From positions 8,606,001 through 8,670,000 of the forward strand of contig NC_089739.1 in the NCBI RefSeq assembly GCF_035083965.1: 64,000 nt of DNA, read 5' to 3'. Below the pieces are notes generated by a model that made no database searches, had not been told where the DNA came from, and was given only the letters and a program-made list of their open reading frames with translations. The stretch is from Branchiostoma lanceolatum. Taxonomy: Eukaryota; Chordata; Leptocardii; Amphioxiformes; Branchiostomatidae. Below, in pieces: positions 30,001 to 40,999 of the stretch. Each line of letters begins with the position of its first letter. The first letter of the stretch is position 1. Both the position numbers and the translations under genes were made by a program.

Positions 30001-31437
30001 AAAAAGTGTATTATTTAGCCCCCCAAAAAGCCGCTTCAGAGTCTGCAACGGAGGCTATAGGGGGAGTATACTGTCATGAGCCATCTCGTAGTTCCAAGTG
30101 CACATTTGGAGTCATGATGCAATATGTTCTAAGGTCCCCAATTTGTAAACTATTCTTTGCTTAGACGTATTCACCACGTTTCAACGTGAATTTTGCTTAC
30201 TTCAGAGTACCCGGTCTGAAAAAAGCCATCATTCACATTCAGTGCTTAAGTGTTGAGGTTATAGGCAGAGATTGAAAAGGGTCAGACCTGGATAGCCGAC
30301 CGTATAGTAGTATGCAAAGTGATCATGATCATATGGTGGGGAGTATACTGTCATGAGCCAAGTGCGCATTTGCAGTCATGATGCAATATGTTCTAAGGTC
30401 CCCAATTTGTAAACTATTCTTTGCTTAGACGTATTCCCCACGTTTCAATTTCGTTCCATTTCGTTCCATTTCGTTTCATTTCGTACTTTCGGGGGACCAT
30501 GAATTTTTGTTTACTTCTGAGTACCCGGTCTGAAAAAGCCATCATTCACATGCAGTGCTGAAGTGCTGAGGTTATAAGAAGGGGTTGAAAAGGGTCAGAC
30601 CTGGATAGCCGACCGTGTAGTGGTTGTAGTTCTGCTGCCAGAGCAGCGTGACCGCCGTGCTGCTCAGGTAGGTCCGGGCGGGAGGGCTGGCCGCCTCACC
30701 GCCGCATGGGGGGCCGTGCCGGAAACACGTGTGGCTGCCGGACTAACAAACAAACAAATAAAGAAACAATTTTCTATTTATTTATTTGCACAACAAGAAA
30801 ATACATAATAACTATAGATAATAGATAAAAACAGGTGCAGGAGGAGGGAAAAAAGTCTGGTAGAGACTACGTAGGTATTGTCCGATTGTTTGTCCTAGCC
30901 AGGACAATGACCCTGTCACATGCGCAGAGGTTAGTGACCTCTCTCTACAAATGAAATGCATGCTCAACTTGCCTATACAAAGAAGGGCATCATCGTCATT
31001 GAAGAGAGACACAGAAAATGCCGCAAAGGACCCACAAAACAAGCTCGAATGATACACCGTACCTGGTTGTAACATCTACTAACATAATTCTACCATTCTA
31101 CATAATTCCGCCACCCTGAAAAGATACGTCCAAACAGATCTCCAACCCAACGTCCCCCAGTATAATGCACTCCTGTATATCTAAACTGTGCATACCTGGG
31201 AGATGCTGCACTAGAGATCTCTCAAACCCACTGTTTTTCAAAGTGGCGGATTTATGTAACCCGGCGGATTCACGTTAATGGAGTTACATTAACTTTTACA
31301 TGTAACGTTACGTTACGTACTTTTGAGATGTCGAAGTCTCCCCGTTGCCGAGGTTCGATAACGCACAGGTGGCCACTTCCGGTACTCAAAACCAGCAGAA
31401 ATACAGCCAGACAAAGTACCGTTGCTGGTTGATCCAT
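24097..31437 (-). CDS. secreted copper-brace (LPMO-like) domain fused to propeller-like region
   Basis: Predicted 560 aa. Exons on the minus strand: 31437-31321, 30742-30601, 27863-27745, 27098-26532, 26275-26146, 25615-25411, 25222-25143, 24788-24672, 24302-24097 (stop 24099-24097); phases all agree. A signal peptide (residues 1-22, ending STGSG) would leave His23 first: HLCVIEPRQRG. The domain continues with CFRHGPPCGG (45-54), QQNYNHYTVGYPG (75-87) and a closing segment with VHCSHCVLRFRY and FYQCSD. Six cysteines could form three disulfides. A Pro-rich linker (about 160-185) leads to a 370-residue region of repeated beta-strand motifs (IYTFDLNT, YTLVTVDPKLG), propeller-like by eye, with an Arg-rich insertion. 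Known of LPMO and BIM1/X325-type copper proteins: the N-terminal His plus one more His bind copper. His80 as partner is inference. No catalytic activity can be claimed from sequence. Confidence 0.75.
24477..24602. repeat. (CTCTA)n pentanucleotide satellite
   Basis: About 25 tandem CTCTA units with drift to AATCT at the end, in an intron of the copper-brace candidate. Confidence 0.9.
28298..28502. repeat. dispersed 205-bp repeat, copy 1
   Basis: Shares about 205 bases with 31069-31282 in the same orientation, including ACATAATTCCGCCACCCTGA and ATTTATGTAACCCGGCGG. The two copies bracket the rearranged intron 2 of the copper-brace candidate. Confidence 0.75.
28596..30060. mobile_element. 1,465-bp non-autonomous DNA transposon, Mutator-like
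   Basis: Long terminal inverted repeats of about 285 bases (28596-28880 and 29778-30060) are flanked by the perfect 9-base duplication GGGGAGTAT (28587-28595, 30061-30069). The interior has a 221-base tandem duplication (28936-29156 and onward) and three copies of a 20-base unit ending TTTTCGCGGTACGG (29631-29696). No transposase frame. Long TIRs with a 9-base TSD match the MULE pattern. The outermost bases differ by three between ends. Confidence 0.8.
30375..30565. repeat. local intron duplication unit
   Basis: The sequence GTCATGATGCAAT...AGTGCTGAAGTG recurs at about 27200-27510, 30100-30260 and 30375-30565, in introns 2 and 3 of the copper-brace candidate. In the two 30-kb copies it lies next to a copy of the end of exon 2. 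A solo end of the hAT-like element (30447-30500, GTTCCATTTCGTTCC) is inserted here. Confidence 0.65.
31069..31282. repeat. dispersed 205-bp repeat, copy 2
   Basis: Partner of 28298-28502, located directly inside exon 1's donor side of the same gene. Confidence 0.75.
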
Positions 31438-32070
31438 TCTGTTGCAGATAGCCGACAAAAAGTCTTAAGAAAGAACATGTAACACTAACAGAAGCTTGCC
31501 GCGTTGTTTTGTACCGTCTGAGTCAAGGTGGGAGTGTCACATGGGCGTCACGCGCGCTTATTGTGATTTATCAGGTGTTGTAGACTGTGCCAAAGGTCGC
31601 TTTAATCATTAACCATAAACTTCAAGCAGATGTTTGGTTTGGTTTTTTTTCCAATACATTGGTGGGGCAATTGTGACTCTTTTTCAATTCATATTATGAC
31701 ATTTTAGAGACACACTATGTCTATGTCTGACTTCGAATATTTTTCAGGAGTTCCTTCCTTATATCAAACTATCTATTTTGTCTTTTATCGATCCCAGTAC
31801 CTCTCGCATGCTAAGCGAGCGCTCTACCATATGAGCTAATCCCCCGCGGATGAAAATGGAACGGTCCAAGTTCGTGCGCAGGACTGTTGTCCTCTCGTTC
31901 CCAGGAATTTTAACGTATAATTCCCTTGGAAACAATTAGACACGATTATTTCATGAATTATGTCTTTAAAAGGAATTGCTGCTTATAGAAATTTCATTAA
32001 TTTATAATAGAAACAGTAAATGTGATGGCGTAACATCGAAAGACTAAGGAAACGAGTTTGTTTACATGAC
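31438..32070. other. divergent spacer between copper-brace gene and MORN2
   Basis: Head-to-head intergenic region. Contains the truncated tRNA-Ala and leads into the MORN2 distal promoter; nothing else recognised. Confidence 0.5.
31787..31845 (-). pseudogene. truncated tRNA-Ala(AGC)
   Basis: The minus strand reads GGGGGATTAGCTCATATGG and then anticodon arm CTCGC-TTAGCAT-GCGAG with anticodon AGC, as in eukaryotic tRNA-Ala. The sequence follows the tRNA to GGGATCGAT and then departs; the 3' half of the T arm and the acceptor strand are missing. A functional tRNA is not possible as it stands. Confidence 0.7.
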
Positions 32071-32098
32071 GTCTCCATGGTAACAAAGATGGCTGCCG
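32071..32098 (+). promoter_or_regulatory. RFX X-box plus YY1-like motif, MORN2 distal promoter
   Basis: GTCTCCATGGTAAC (32071-32084) is a full X-box (GTNNCCATNGNAAC type), bound by RFX factors and common at ciliary genes. It is followed by AAGATGGCTGCC (from 32086), a YY1-type element usually just downstream of a start site. 36 bases on is an ATG followed by a splice donor. Confidence 0.65.
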
Positions 32099-32133
32099 CA
32101 CTGTGAAGTTTGCGAGACACTTGCACCACGAAG

Positions 32134-32140
32134 ATGCCAG
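32134..32140 (+). CDS. possible distal first coding exon of MORN2
   Basis: ATGCCAG followed by a GT donor (32141, GTTTGT) leaves phase 1. The MORN2 exon at 35870 accepts phase 1, giving a protein starting MPAKDKKVKQ. This would be a shorter alternative N-terminus to the one from 35150. Inferred from phase and promoter motifs only. Confidence 0.45.
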
Positions 32141-33959
32141 GTTTGTCGTCTTTTCCTACACTCAAGTTGCTGTTTTGCTACATTTATTAATAAATAAGAT
32201 GTGTATGGAGACTTTGAAGTCCATACATAAGACCTAGACGCGTGTTATATGCGTAATAGAAGCACTATTTCGACATTGTTTACGGAAAAACTCATCTCCC
32301 CGGCCCCCATACCACCCCGAAACATGATTCCCAATAATTTGCAAGACGACAAATATTATAGATCTACTTTATAAATCTCATATTTAGCAGCCTATACTGC
32401 CAGGAAAACCTTGCAAATAACCCTGCACCATTCGCTCAAACCGCTAACTGCTTTTATCCCAGTCGGACTGCTGACAAATGATTTTTTCCTAATAGTTTGT
32501 CAGTGTGTAACTTGGCCTTACAACATGCCAAAGCTTGATGGGACGTGGTTCTTGTTCTTGTTTTGATACTGAACAACACCCATTAGTTGAGGCAAAGCGT
32601 TCAGGGGTAGCAGTGCACACTTCTTGGCGCTTCCTCAGGTGGTTTGTGACCTCCTCTCTGAACTTTCCCAATTTTGTTATTTTGTTACTGAGTATGGCAA
32701 AGAGTTCCAATCTGTGCATCAGAATTAGGCTTCAGATATGATGCACGGTTTTCGACTTAATCTGATTTCAATTTCTTATGTAATCTAATTCAATTTCAAT
32801 TAGATATCATTCTAAGTCAAGACGTTCTATCAAAGATAACCTGCCTGTTCTAGTTAGGCTAACCAAGGAGAAAACGTTAAAGGCGAAAAGTGCAGCATTT
32901 AGATCTGAAAACAGATTAAGGGTCTCGAAGTGAGCTTTTTGATGGCCTCGTCTAGCACTAACGTTAGTGGAAGGTAAAAGAAGCATCAAGCCCCCAAAGG
33001 TGTGCAAAATAGATATTCAGTTTGGTTACACTTGCCAGACACGCCACCTAGTGTAATTTAGCAGAAGTGCATTTCTACCTTGCAAAAGGCACATCCAAGT
33101 GCCAGGGAAGACCATGATAGGGCTAGGGGGGAAGTAAATTGGAAGCCGAAGGATACAGTATTGAGAGATTTTGAAAAGAAAGTTTCACAGAAAAAGTCCC
33201 CCTTCCCCAGAAGAAACTGGGCCAAATGAAAACAACATTATTTATCAAAGCCTGTTGAACAAAAAAGTTTGCACCGATATATTCATCCTTCTTATATTGT
33301 AACTTGTCCTTGTCCTCTTGAAAACGGCTCTGTGAACGAAGTGTGTAGAAAGTATATATTTGTTAAGAAAATACCTCATTGTCACAATTCACTTGAGTAT
33401 TCAAGTTGTTAGCTTTGTGTGCCAACATTTTCACTACAAATTGCTCCAAACCTTACCATCAAACAGTGAACTTTTTAGATCGTAATTTCTGTTTGTCATT
33501 CAGGAGTTTCAAAATGTTTGAATTAGATAAAGCTGGTGTCCAATCAACAGGTGTTTCTGATATTTTTGTGTACCTACTGACAAAGAAACTAAAGTCAAGT
33601 CGAACAGTTACAGAACTATGTAATATTATAAGGGTTCATGTAAAGAACTATGTACAGAAACCGTAACATGATATGTTTCCAGTAAACCCATGTATAAACA
33701 TTACCAAGCCTGGGAAAGTCAGGTTGCTTTTAAGTATGTTTTGGGTTGATACAATTACCCATCTATGAACTAGTGACACGGCCAGTACACCCCTAAACCC
33801 TGTGGGATAGTCCAAAGGCTTGCACACAAAAGGCTGTGACATGTGTTGAAAAGTGGGTCATTGGATTTAGGAAGAGGGGGGATCAGGTTGCAGAAAGAGG
33901 ACACCTTAATTTGATGAACCTAAAATACTGGGCTGTTTAAGTGAGATGACCTCGGTGCT

Positions 33960-35149
33960 TACTGCTGTCGACTGGCGGCTCTCCGTGTCGTTTTTGGTGT
34001 TGCTAGTGAAAGAGAGGCTTGTTTGCGCCGCCAGGGTGGTAGGAGAAATAGTTCGAAAACAGGACAAGGAAGAGACAACCTGTTGTGCTGTTCCATGTCT
34101 GCTTCAAGATGGATTGAAGACTGCTTCAACTCGTGGCTGCTGTAAGACCTTTTCTAGAGATGAAGCTTTAAGAAAAGTCTCAAGTTCCTGTTGGCCGAAG
34201 CTAAGGGTTTTGCTAGTGACTTTGTGGTATTGGAGACTTATTACCATTTCGCAAAAAAAGTAGCAGCTGTCTTCAGTGCCAGCATCCAGATTCTTGTACT
34301 AAAATGTATATCAAACTCTGTAAAGTTCTCTGAATGATTTCATCTCAACGATGGAAAGAAGACGGACACTTTTCCATGACGGCAAGAGGCCTACCTAACG
34401 CAACTCGCAACCAGGATTTCTGTCTGACTTCTGTACAAGAGTTGCCAAGTACCTCCTCAAACATGGATTGCCACTGACAAAGAGGGAGAGAAGGTGTACT
34501 TACAGAGAAGTCAACGCACTCACGAGGATTAGCACAGATCCGGTTAACAAGTCACACAACACGACAGCCAGATCTTCAGCTGGAGAAAACGCGTTCGGGT
34601 CGTTAATTGTGTGACAGTTTGCCATTCATGCACGGATTTAGGAGAAATTTTCAGCACTGTGGGAACAAAGGTGGCTGGTACAGTAAAGTGCTGGGATATT
34701 AGTCTGAAGGGGAATCTGACAGAACCATTTATCAAATTTACTCCAGTTTACTTAGCTGTGTGAATCCAGAAACGCCTGTGGCTGAAGACTTGTTTCAACA
34801 ACTGTGAGGGTTAAGGACCAAGCTGTGCGGATCTGTATCAGCAGCAAACGGAAAAGACCTCTGTAAGAACGGCAGTGCTCAAAGAACAATTTCAAGAAAA
34901 AACAGAAAGGCTTGTGGCTGAAAGCTTTAACCTTGTTGCAACAGCTGTGAGAGTAAGACCAAGCCTTTCGAATCACTGTGTGTGTATCGCTGTATCAGGA
35001 AACTCAAGTTGCAACCAACTGAAGGTCTTTGTTGCAACAGATTAAACCTCAGTGTTAAAACAATTGATCTCTCAACTTCAACGCATAACAGACTCTGAGG
35101 GAAAAACAAGTGATAAACATTAGCCTTTCTTCCTACGAATTCCAACAAC
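33960..35149 (+). other. possible 5' leader region of MORN2
   Basis: No long ORF of note. An imperfect tandem duplication of about 165 bases (CTGTGGCTGAAGACTTGTTT near 34776 and CTTGTGGCTGAAAGC near 34910) precedes the ATG at 35150. It could be transcribed leader; I cannot show it. Confidence 0.3.
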
Positions 35150-38100
35150 ATGGAGGATGAAAATCTGGAAAGACCGCCGTCCACAGGACCGTACGAATAC
35201 CGTGGTGACGAAAAGCATGTGACATCGGGAAGCGAGTTTGGTTCAATGTCGGACAGCACTCCGAGACGAGAGAGCCCCGGACCGGTGTTCGGGGTAAACT
35301 TGGATGAACGTTCGCTATTGGAGCGCGTCGACAGTGCTCTGAACAGAACAGGTGCAATTACAAGGCCTTAAAATGTTTTTAAAGAAAGATTAGATATTAC
35401 ATTTCAGGATGTGGCCATCCTACATGATAGAGAACTCTACTTTCTGGTAGAAACAGGACACAGATATTGATTTTTCTTTAATCATAATCCTTTTTTGTGA
35501 TGTCATGGATAACATCCATGCATTCATTGATTCTATGCTCTTTCGGCCAATCAACTTCTTCCTTTCAACAAATTGGCGATAATGTACAACTTACGTCATA
35601 ATGGTCACATTGTAATAAGTTTCTGTGAAATGCAATCCAAGATTGGGTGATTGTCATTGTCACAAAACTTTCAGATAACCTATGATGCAACGTAAATGAA
35701 TAGAAAATGAAACTCAAGAAATAAAAATGGCTAAAAAGGAAAGTCTGATAATCCTGTGCGCAATGTCCATGAAGAAGTATAATTGAAATTTGTGGTTCAT
35801 TTTCAGCTTTATTATGTTCTGTGATTTGCCCTTGAGATTACATGTTTGTTCTTTTCTGTTTTTCTGCAGCTAAAGACAAGAAAGTGAAACAACCCTCCGT
35901 GGAGGAGCCTGACAAAGGTGGGCTTCAATCTTTGTACCTTGATTAATAACTTTTCTTAAATTACACAAATAACCTTTAACTGTTCTTCTATACGGCTTTG
36001 TGAACTGGACAGATCAGAGCCAGAATAAGGGGTTATCATCTTTGAAATCAAAAACCCCAAACCTTTGGCTTGGAATGTTGTCCAACCTGCTTTTGTAAAA
36101 CAATGCTAGTTGTGGATGAAGATTTGTTGAGATCGGACTGTTCAATGAGTGGAGATTTTCCTGTTAGGCCCATTGGAGTACAATATACAGATTGACTGTT
36201 TCCAGGATCAGTTTTCATCAGCATTGAATTTGGTTCTTTTTTGTTTAATTTTAATGAAGAAGTGTTGATGGTTTTATCCATGCAGGTCCGCCTCTTCAGA
36301 AAGGAGTCTACATCTTTCCTAATGGAGACAAATATGGTAAATAAATCTGATTCATTGTTTTAAATTTCCATTGTTCTTTAGAAGTAATGCAAGTAACAAT
36401 ACGGTAACTGTTCTGGACACACCCATTTATTTCCTTGTCTTGCAGACATATTTGAGTAGAATGTATCAAGATAGAGGAGACTAAGCTTATATAAGAGATA
36501 TATACATTATATATAGTTGTGACAAAAACCTCAATTGAACTATACTCACTGCCTGAAACTGTATCAAGTTACAGACTTTCACCTCAGACTGTTTCATGTT
36601 GATATTCCAAAGTAGCAATTATTTCTTTTTAAGTCTAACAACCAACAAAGTGAATTAGTGACTGGCTATAAGAGCAAGAACCCTGTTCCAACAAATGCAG
36701 GTTTAAACCCCAGCTGGGGCATGCCAGTGACTTTAAAAAAATGCTCCATACTGTTTTCTCTGCTTAGCACTTGGCATTTACAAAACAGAGGAACACAGTG
36801 GAACACTGTTGCATACTAGTACTTGCTTGTTGTTCTTTCCTTAGTGCTGAAATGACTTCCATAGGGACAAAACTTGCTTTTCTCAAGGATAGTAATGCAA
36901 AGATAATTATATACATGTAGTAGTTGAACACACCACTTCCAGTGGACTAGCCTCCTGCAGTAGTGGCCTGTGTGGTCCAAGAAATGGGGATGGTACTGCT
37001 AGCCTCTACCAGGCTCTGCGGATCGCTGGAAAATAGTATAAAAAAGAGTGAATAGTATGCTATTTGGGTCACCAATTGTCCCTATCTCCCTACCTTAGCA
37101 TACTATTCACTCTATGTTTCCAAATAGAGTGAATAGTATGGTATGTGGGTCCCCTATTGTCTCTATCTCTGTAGCTGACTCCCTAAGCATACTATTCACT
37201 CTATTTGGCCAATTTCTACTCTTTTTCCAGGAATTTGCGGAGCCTGGTAGAGGCTAGGGTATTGCCCCTATACACAGAAAGGTGTGGGAAGGAGAACTAA
37301 AATTGGATTTTTACAGTGAATACTCTCAGTCAAACAACAGATACCACTACCAGTGGACTAGCCCCTGCTGTAGTGCTTACACAACTGTGTGGCCCAAGGG
37401 CTATAGAAACAGGAATGGGCACCGTCCTAAACACCCAAAGGTCTGGGAAGCTAGGATTTTAACTAAACTTTGATATCTACAGATGGTGAATACTCTCAGT
37501 CCGACAACGGGGTGCTGGAACGTAACGGGATTGGAACCCACACGACAAAGGACGGCGTGGTTTACACGGGCCGGTGGGTGCAGGACAAGATGAGTGGGCA
37601 GGGGAAGCTCGAGCATCCGTCGGGCGCGGTCTACGACGGCGAGTTCTACAGTAATATGTTCCACGGGCGCGGAAAGTACGTCTGGCCGGACGGGTCCTTC
37701 TACGAGGGGAACTGGGAGGAAAACAAGTACGTAAACAAACAAAAATCAACCTTTTAACTTTGTGTGTTGATGAAGATTAGACATCCATAAAAAGAACAAT
37801 TTGTCCAATACATTTGTAAGGATTCTTCTACAAGGGAAACTGGCAGGGAAACAAACATGTAAACAAATAAACATTTTAGATTTTGTGTTTATACATCAGT
37901 ATGAAAAATATGTTTTTGTCCAAAATATCTTGATGGGTCTTTCTATGAGGGAAAGTGGAAGGAAAACAAGTACATGTAACGTTACGTAAAAAAAACTGTA
38001 ACTTTTTGTGTTGATGAAGGTTAACAGACGTCAAAATGAAAATATAATTCAAGGGAACCGCAAGGAAAACAAGGATGTAGAAACACAAAATTGATAAATA

Positions 38101-38246
38101 TGCATGACAAAACTTAGTCTTTCTTTTTGTATTTCAGGATGGAGGGTGATGGAGAGTTTATAGACACTGAAGGACAGACGTGGACAGGCACTTTCAGACA
38201 TCGGGCAGCCCCGGGTCTTCGCTTCAAACTCAACTTGGAGATCTGA
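35150..38246 (+). CDS. MORN2: MORN repeat-containing protein 2
   Basis: Predicted 217 aa. Exons: 35150-35351, 35870-35917, 36286-36336, 37483-37726, 38138-38246 (TGA 38244). After a Ser/Pro/Glu-rich N-terminus the protein reads GVYIFPNGDKY, then about four MORN repeats including YTGRWVQDKMSGQGKLEHPS, YDGEFYSNMFHGRGKY and YEGNWEENKMEGDGEF, and ends TFRHRAAPGLRFKL. The last three exons match vertebrate MORN2 closely in order and motif. MORN repeats bind lipid or act as structural hairpins; mammalian MORN2 is reported in LC3-associated phagocytosis and is enriched in testis. The X-box at 32071 suggests ciliary expression. Exon 1 (35150) may be one of two alternative first exons. The last intron holds degenerate copies of the end of exon 37483-37726. 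Confidence 0.88.
37001..37258. mobile_element. 258-bp MITE in MORN2 intron
   Basis: Ends TAGCCTCTACCAGGCTC / GAGCCTGGTAGAGGCTA are inverted. Inside, the 16-base motif AGAGTGAATAGTATGC recurs in both orientations, forming a foldback structure. A half copy is at 18207. Confidence 0.75.
37690..38100 (+). repeat. degenerate tandem copies of MORN2 exon end and donor
   Basis: About 115-base units starting 37690 (true exon end and donor), 37820, 37932 and about 38050. Each copy resembles DGSFYEGNWEENK plus donor and intron start; the 37932 copy reads DGSFYEGKWKENK followed by GTACAT. Confidence 0.7.
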
Positions 38247-40999
38247 TGGCTCAATAATCCCTTTTGACAGGCACCTTCCAACATGGGGCAGCCCTGGGGC
38301 CTTGCTTTAAGACTGCGTGGACAAAATATTCTGCTACTGTGAAGCTTTGTGTCATAGGGCTTGTTTATGTATGCGGTGTACATTTACAATTGTCTGCCAA
38401 CTTTTGTAATTTTGCTGAATTCTAAAAGAACTGTAAATATGGTTGTTTTTCTAGGGTGTAGGAGTAGCTTAGAAATATGACAAATTGTAAATCATGTACA
38501 TTTACAAAATGGTAAAAAAAAGTGAATACTGCACAAAACTTGGTGGTTTTTACTGTTAGCTTTGGAAGATTTTGGGGTTATCCCTGACTGGCCACTTCAT
38601 CTTGTAAATCATTTAAATGTCAGGACTAGGACAAAAGTGTCCAAATCTTAAACCAAGGAGCATTTCTAAGTGTTTGAAGCTTCTTTCTTAAACATATGCA
38701 GTAGTGCATCTAAGATGCAAATTTATACAATGAACATTTTTGACACTTTTAAAAAAGAGAAAACATTGATCTTTTCCTTGCAGCAGAAATGCCACAATTA
38801 TATCTTGTATACACATGTTCTGCATGTGTATAAGTGTTGAATCGGTCATGGGCAGTTGGTTCTATGTTCACTATTTGTGGTCACTTTTCCACCCCAAAAT
38901 GACAACAGCAAAAATATTTTCCATTGTTACTACATGGCTTTTTTTGCACAGTAACTGTACAACAGGATTGTTTCAACCGTGAATTTAAAACACTGCGAAT
39001 ACCTCAATACTTTCCCCTCCTACCATGAAAATACGTCCCTACGAAGATAAATAAATCTACAGTTACTGTAGCTTCATTCCATGGTTGATACCATTCTTGA
39101 ACCCGAGTCCTACAACTCCTTGGATTCCTAGGATGCGGGTCCAGTTCTGGGTAGTAGAATGAGTTGATATCTATATCTATGATGTACAAGAATAAATGTT
39201 TCATTGATATCTGACTACAAACTGAAGGATAGAAAGTGTCTGATGAAAAAAAAAATAGTTTGCATTTTGATGGGTAAAATAGGTTAAATTTATTATGACT
39301 GCTAAGGCAACAAAGAAGACTAAAATGTCTCTTTGTGTTTTTTTCAAAAACCTGTTACAATAATTGTATTTCACATTAAATACATAGCACAAGACTTTAT
39401 ACATATATGTTCATTAAAAGTAGAATTACATTCTACAAAATTTGAATATTTTCTGATTAAAAGAGCACACAAAAAAAGAACTGCAATTATATTCTGTTGC
39501 CTGGTGACGTGGTACAATTTTCTTTAAAAATGATTTAGCTGCCATAATTACGTTTAAATCGCTACATTACATTGTAAGAACTCGTCTCAATTTTGCAACA
39601 TCCTATGCTACATAATCCTGGTAATATGGTACATCAATATGAAATAAGCCTATTAGATAATGGGATATTCTGGAATAGAAATTGCCCTAACAAAGCTTAG
39701 TAAAGACGGTTCCATTGAAAACAATTGGAAGGGGAGGAATGACAATATTTTGAGATCCTCCATTTAAAGGTAAAGGTAGTCACATAGCCTTTTTGAGGCA
39801 GTAGGGGCAGTTGGCTGTGTCTTTTACCTCCCCAACCAAAGTCAGGTGCCCAATTTTACACCTGGGTGGAGTGAGGAAAGTGCCAGTTACGACAGGAATT
39901 GAACCCGGGACCTCTCGATCTCACATCTGCCTAGCCACTCGGCGCCACTCAATTTACAATCCTGTATATGCCAAGAACAGCTATTACATCAAGTAGTGAG
40001 TAGAACCCCCCTTGTCAAATTGGTAACCCCTTTTCTCTTTTAACAATTTGGCTCGCCCCTGAGTTGTCGCCAAAAATGTCACGCTTTACCCCTTCCAAAA
40101 CCATTTTAAGGGAACAGTCCAAAACGATATACTTCTAGCCCACAAGCACGCACAGACTTTGACCATCGCTATTATAAAGATTCATGATCGATCACATTAT
40201 GACACTTATCTCTAGCTTAAAGCACCTCTTGAGAAATCTCAGCCTGGAACAGACTACACAAATGTAAACTTTCCCTACACACTATTCATATATTATAATA
40301 TATCCATTTCTTTACGCTTTCACAAAGGAAACGAGTACATGTACATCAAGGCATTAGGAAATATACACTTATTCAAGGATTGCACTATGATACATTAAGG
40401 GCACGTTCAAATATCAACATTAAAACAGTAAGGCATTTATACATGTACATGTACTTTATACACAGAATCAAACTGTAATACAGTAGCATATGTTTGCTAC
40501 CTTCTAAATGGGCCTTTGTTGCTCTTGACCAGTTGCCCCCCCCCCAAAAAAAAGTTGCCTTCATTGTGAAATTCAGTGTTTTTTGGAAAACAGACGAAAA
40601 TTGATGCATCGATGTCATACACATAATCAAGACAGCATGGCCTAATGGATGCTGCAAGCAGCGCCCCCTTGTAAGCTTCTGTGGCATAGCAAGCTCCCAT
40701 TCCATCGAGGGCTTCAAAAATGGTGTGATGTTTGGTTTGCTTTCAACTTATATTTTAAGACACCTGTACACTAAAGCCCCTATTTCACATTGGTGGCCTC
40801 GCTGTGTCCTAAATTGGATTTGTGTTACCCTTGACTTAATAATGGGAATATCATGCAAAACATTCAAGTATGACTATGACATTTTTATCGATGAAATTTG
40901 TTGAGCACTCTGTCAAATGCCCCAGCTGCCATGGGTCCAGTGAGATAGGGGCTTAACCACACTGGCACCAGAAAAAAAGACATACTGAACAATTACAGT
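38247..40999. other. spacer between MORN2 and the Compass/Dve gene
   Basis: Convergent intergenic region holding both 3' UTRs. Candidate AATAAA signals for MORN2 are at 39050-39055 and 39191-39196, far from the stop. A tRNA-derived SINE is at 39780-39952. No exon seen. Confidence 0.45.
39780..39952 (-). repeat. tRNA-derived SINE, Ser/Leu-like head
   Basis: On the minus strand GCCGAGTGGCTAGGCAG is followed by a B box GGTTCAATTCC, then a non-tRNA body. Different family from the SINE at 23139. Confidence 0.6.
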
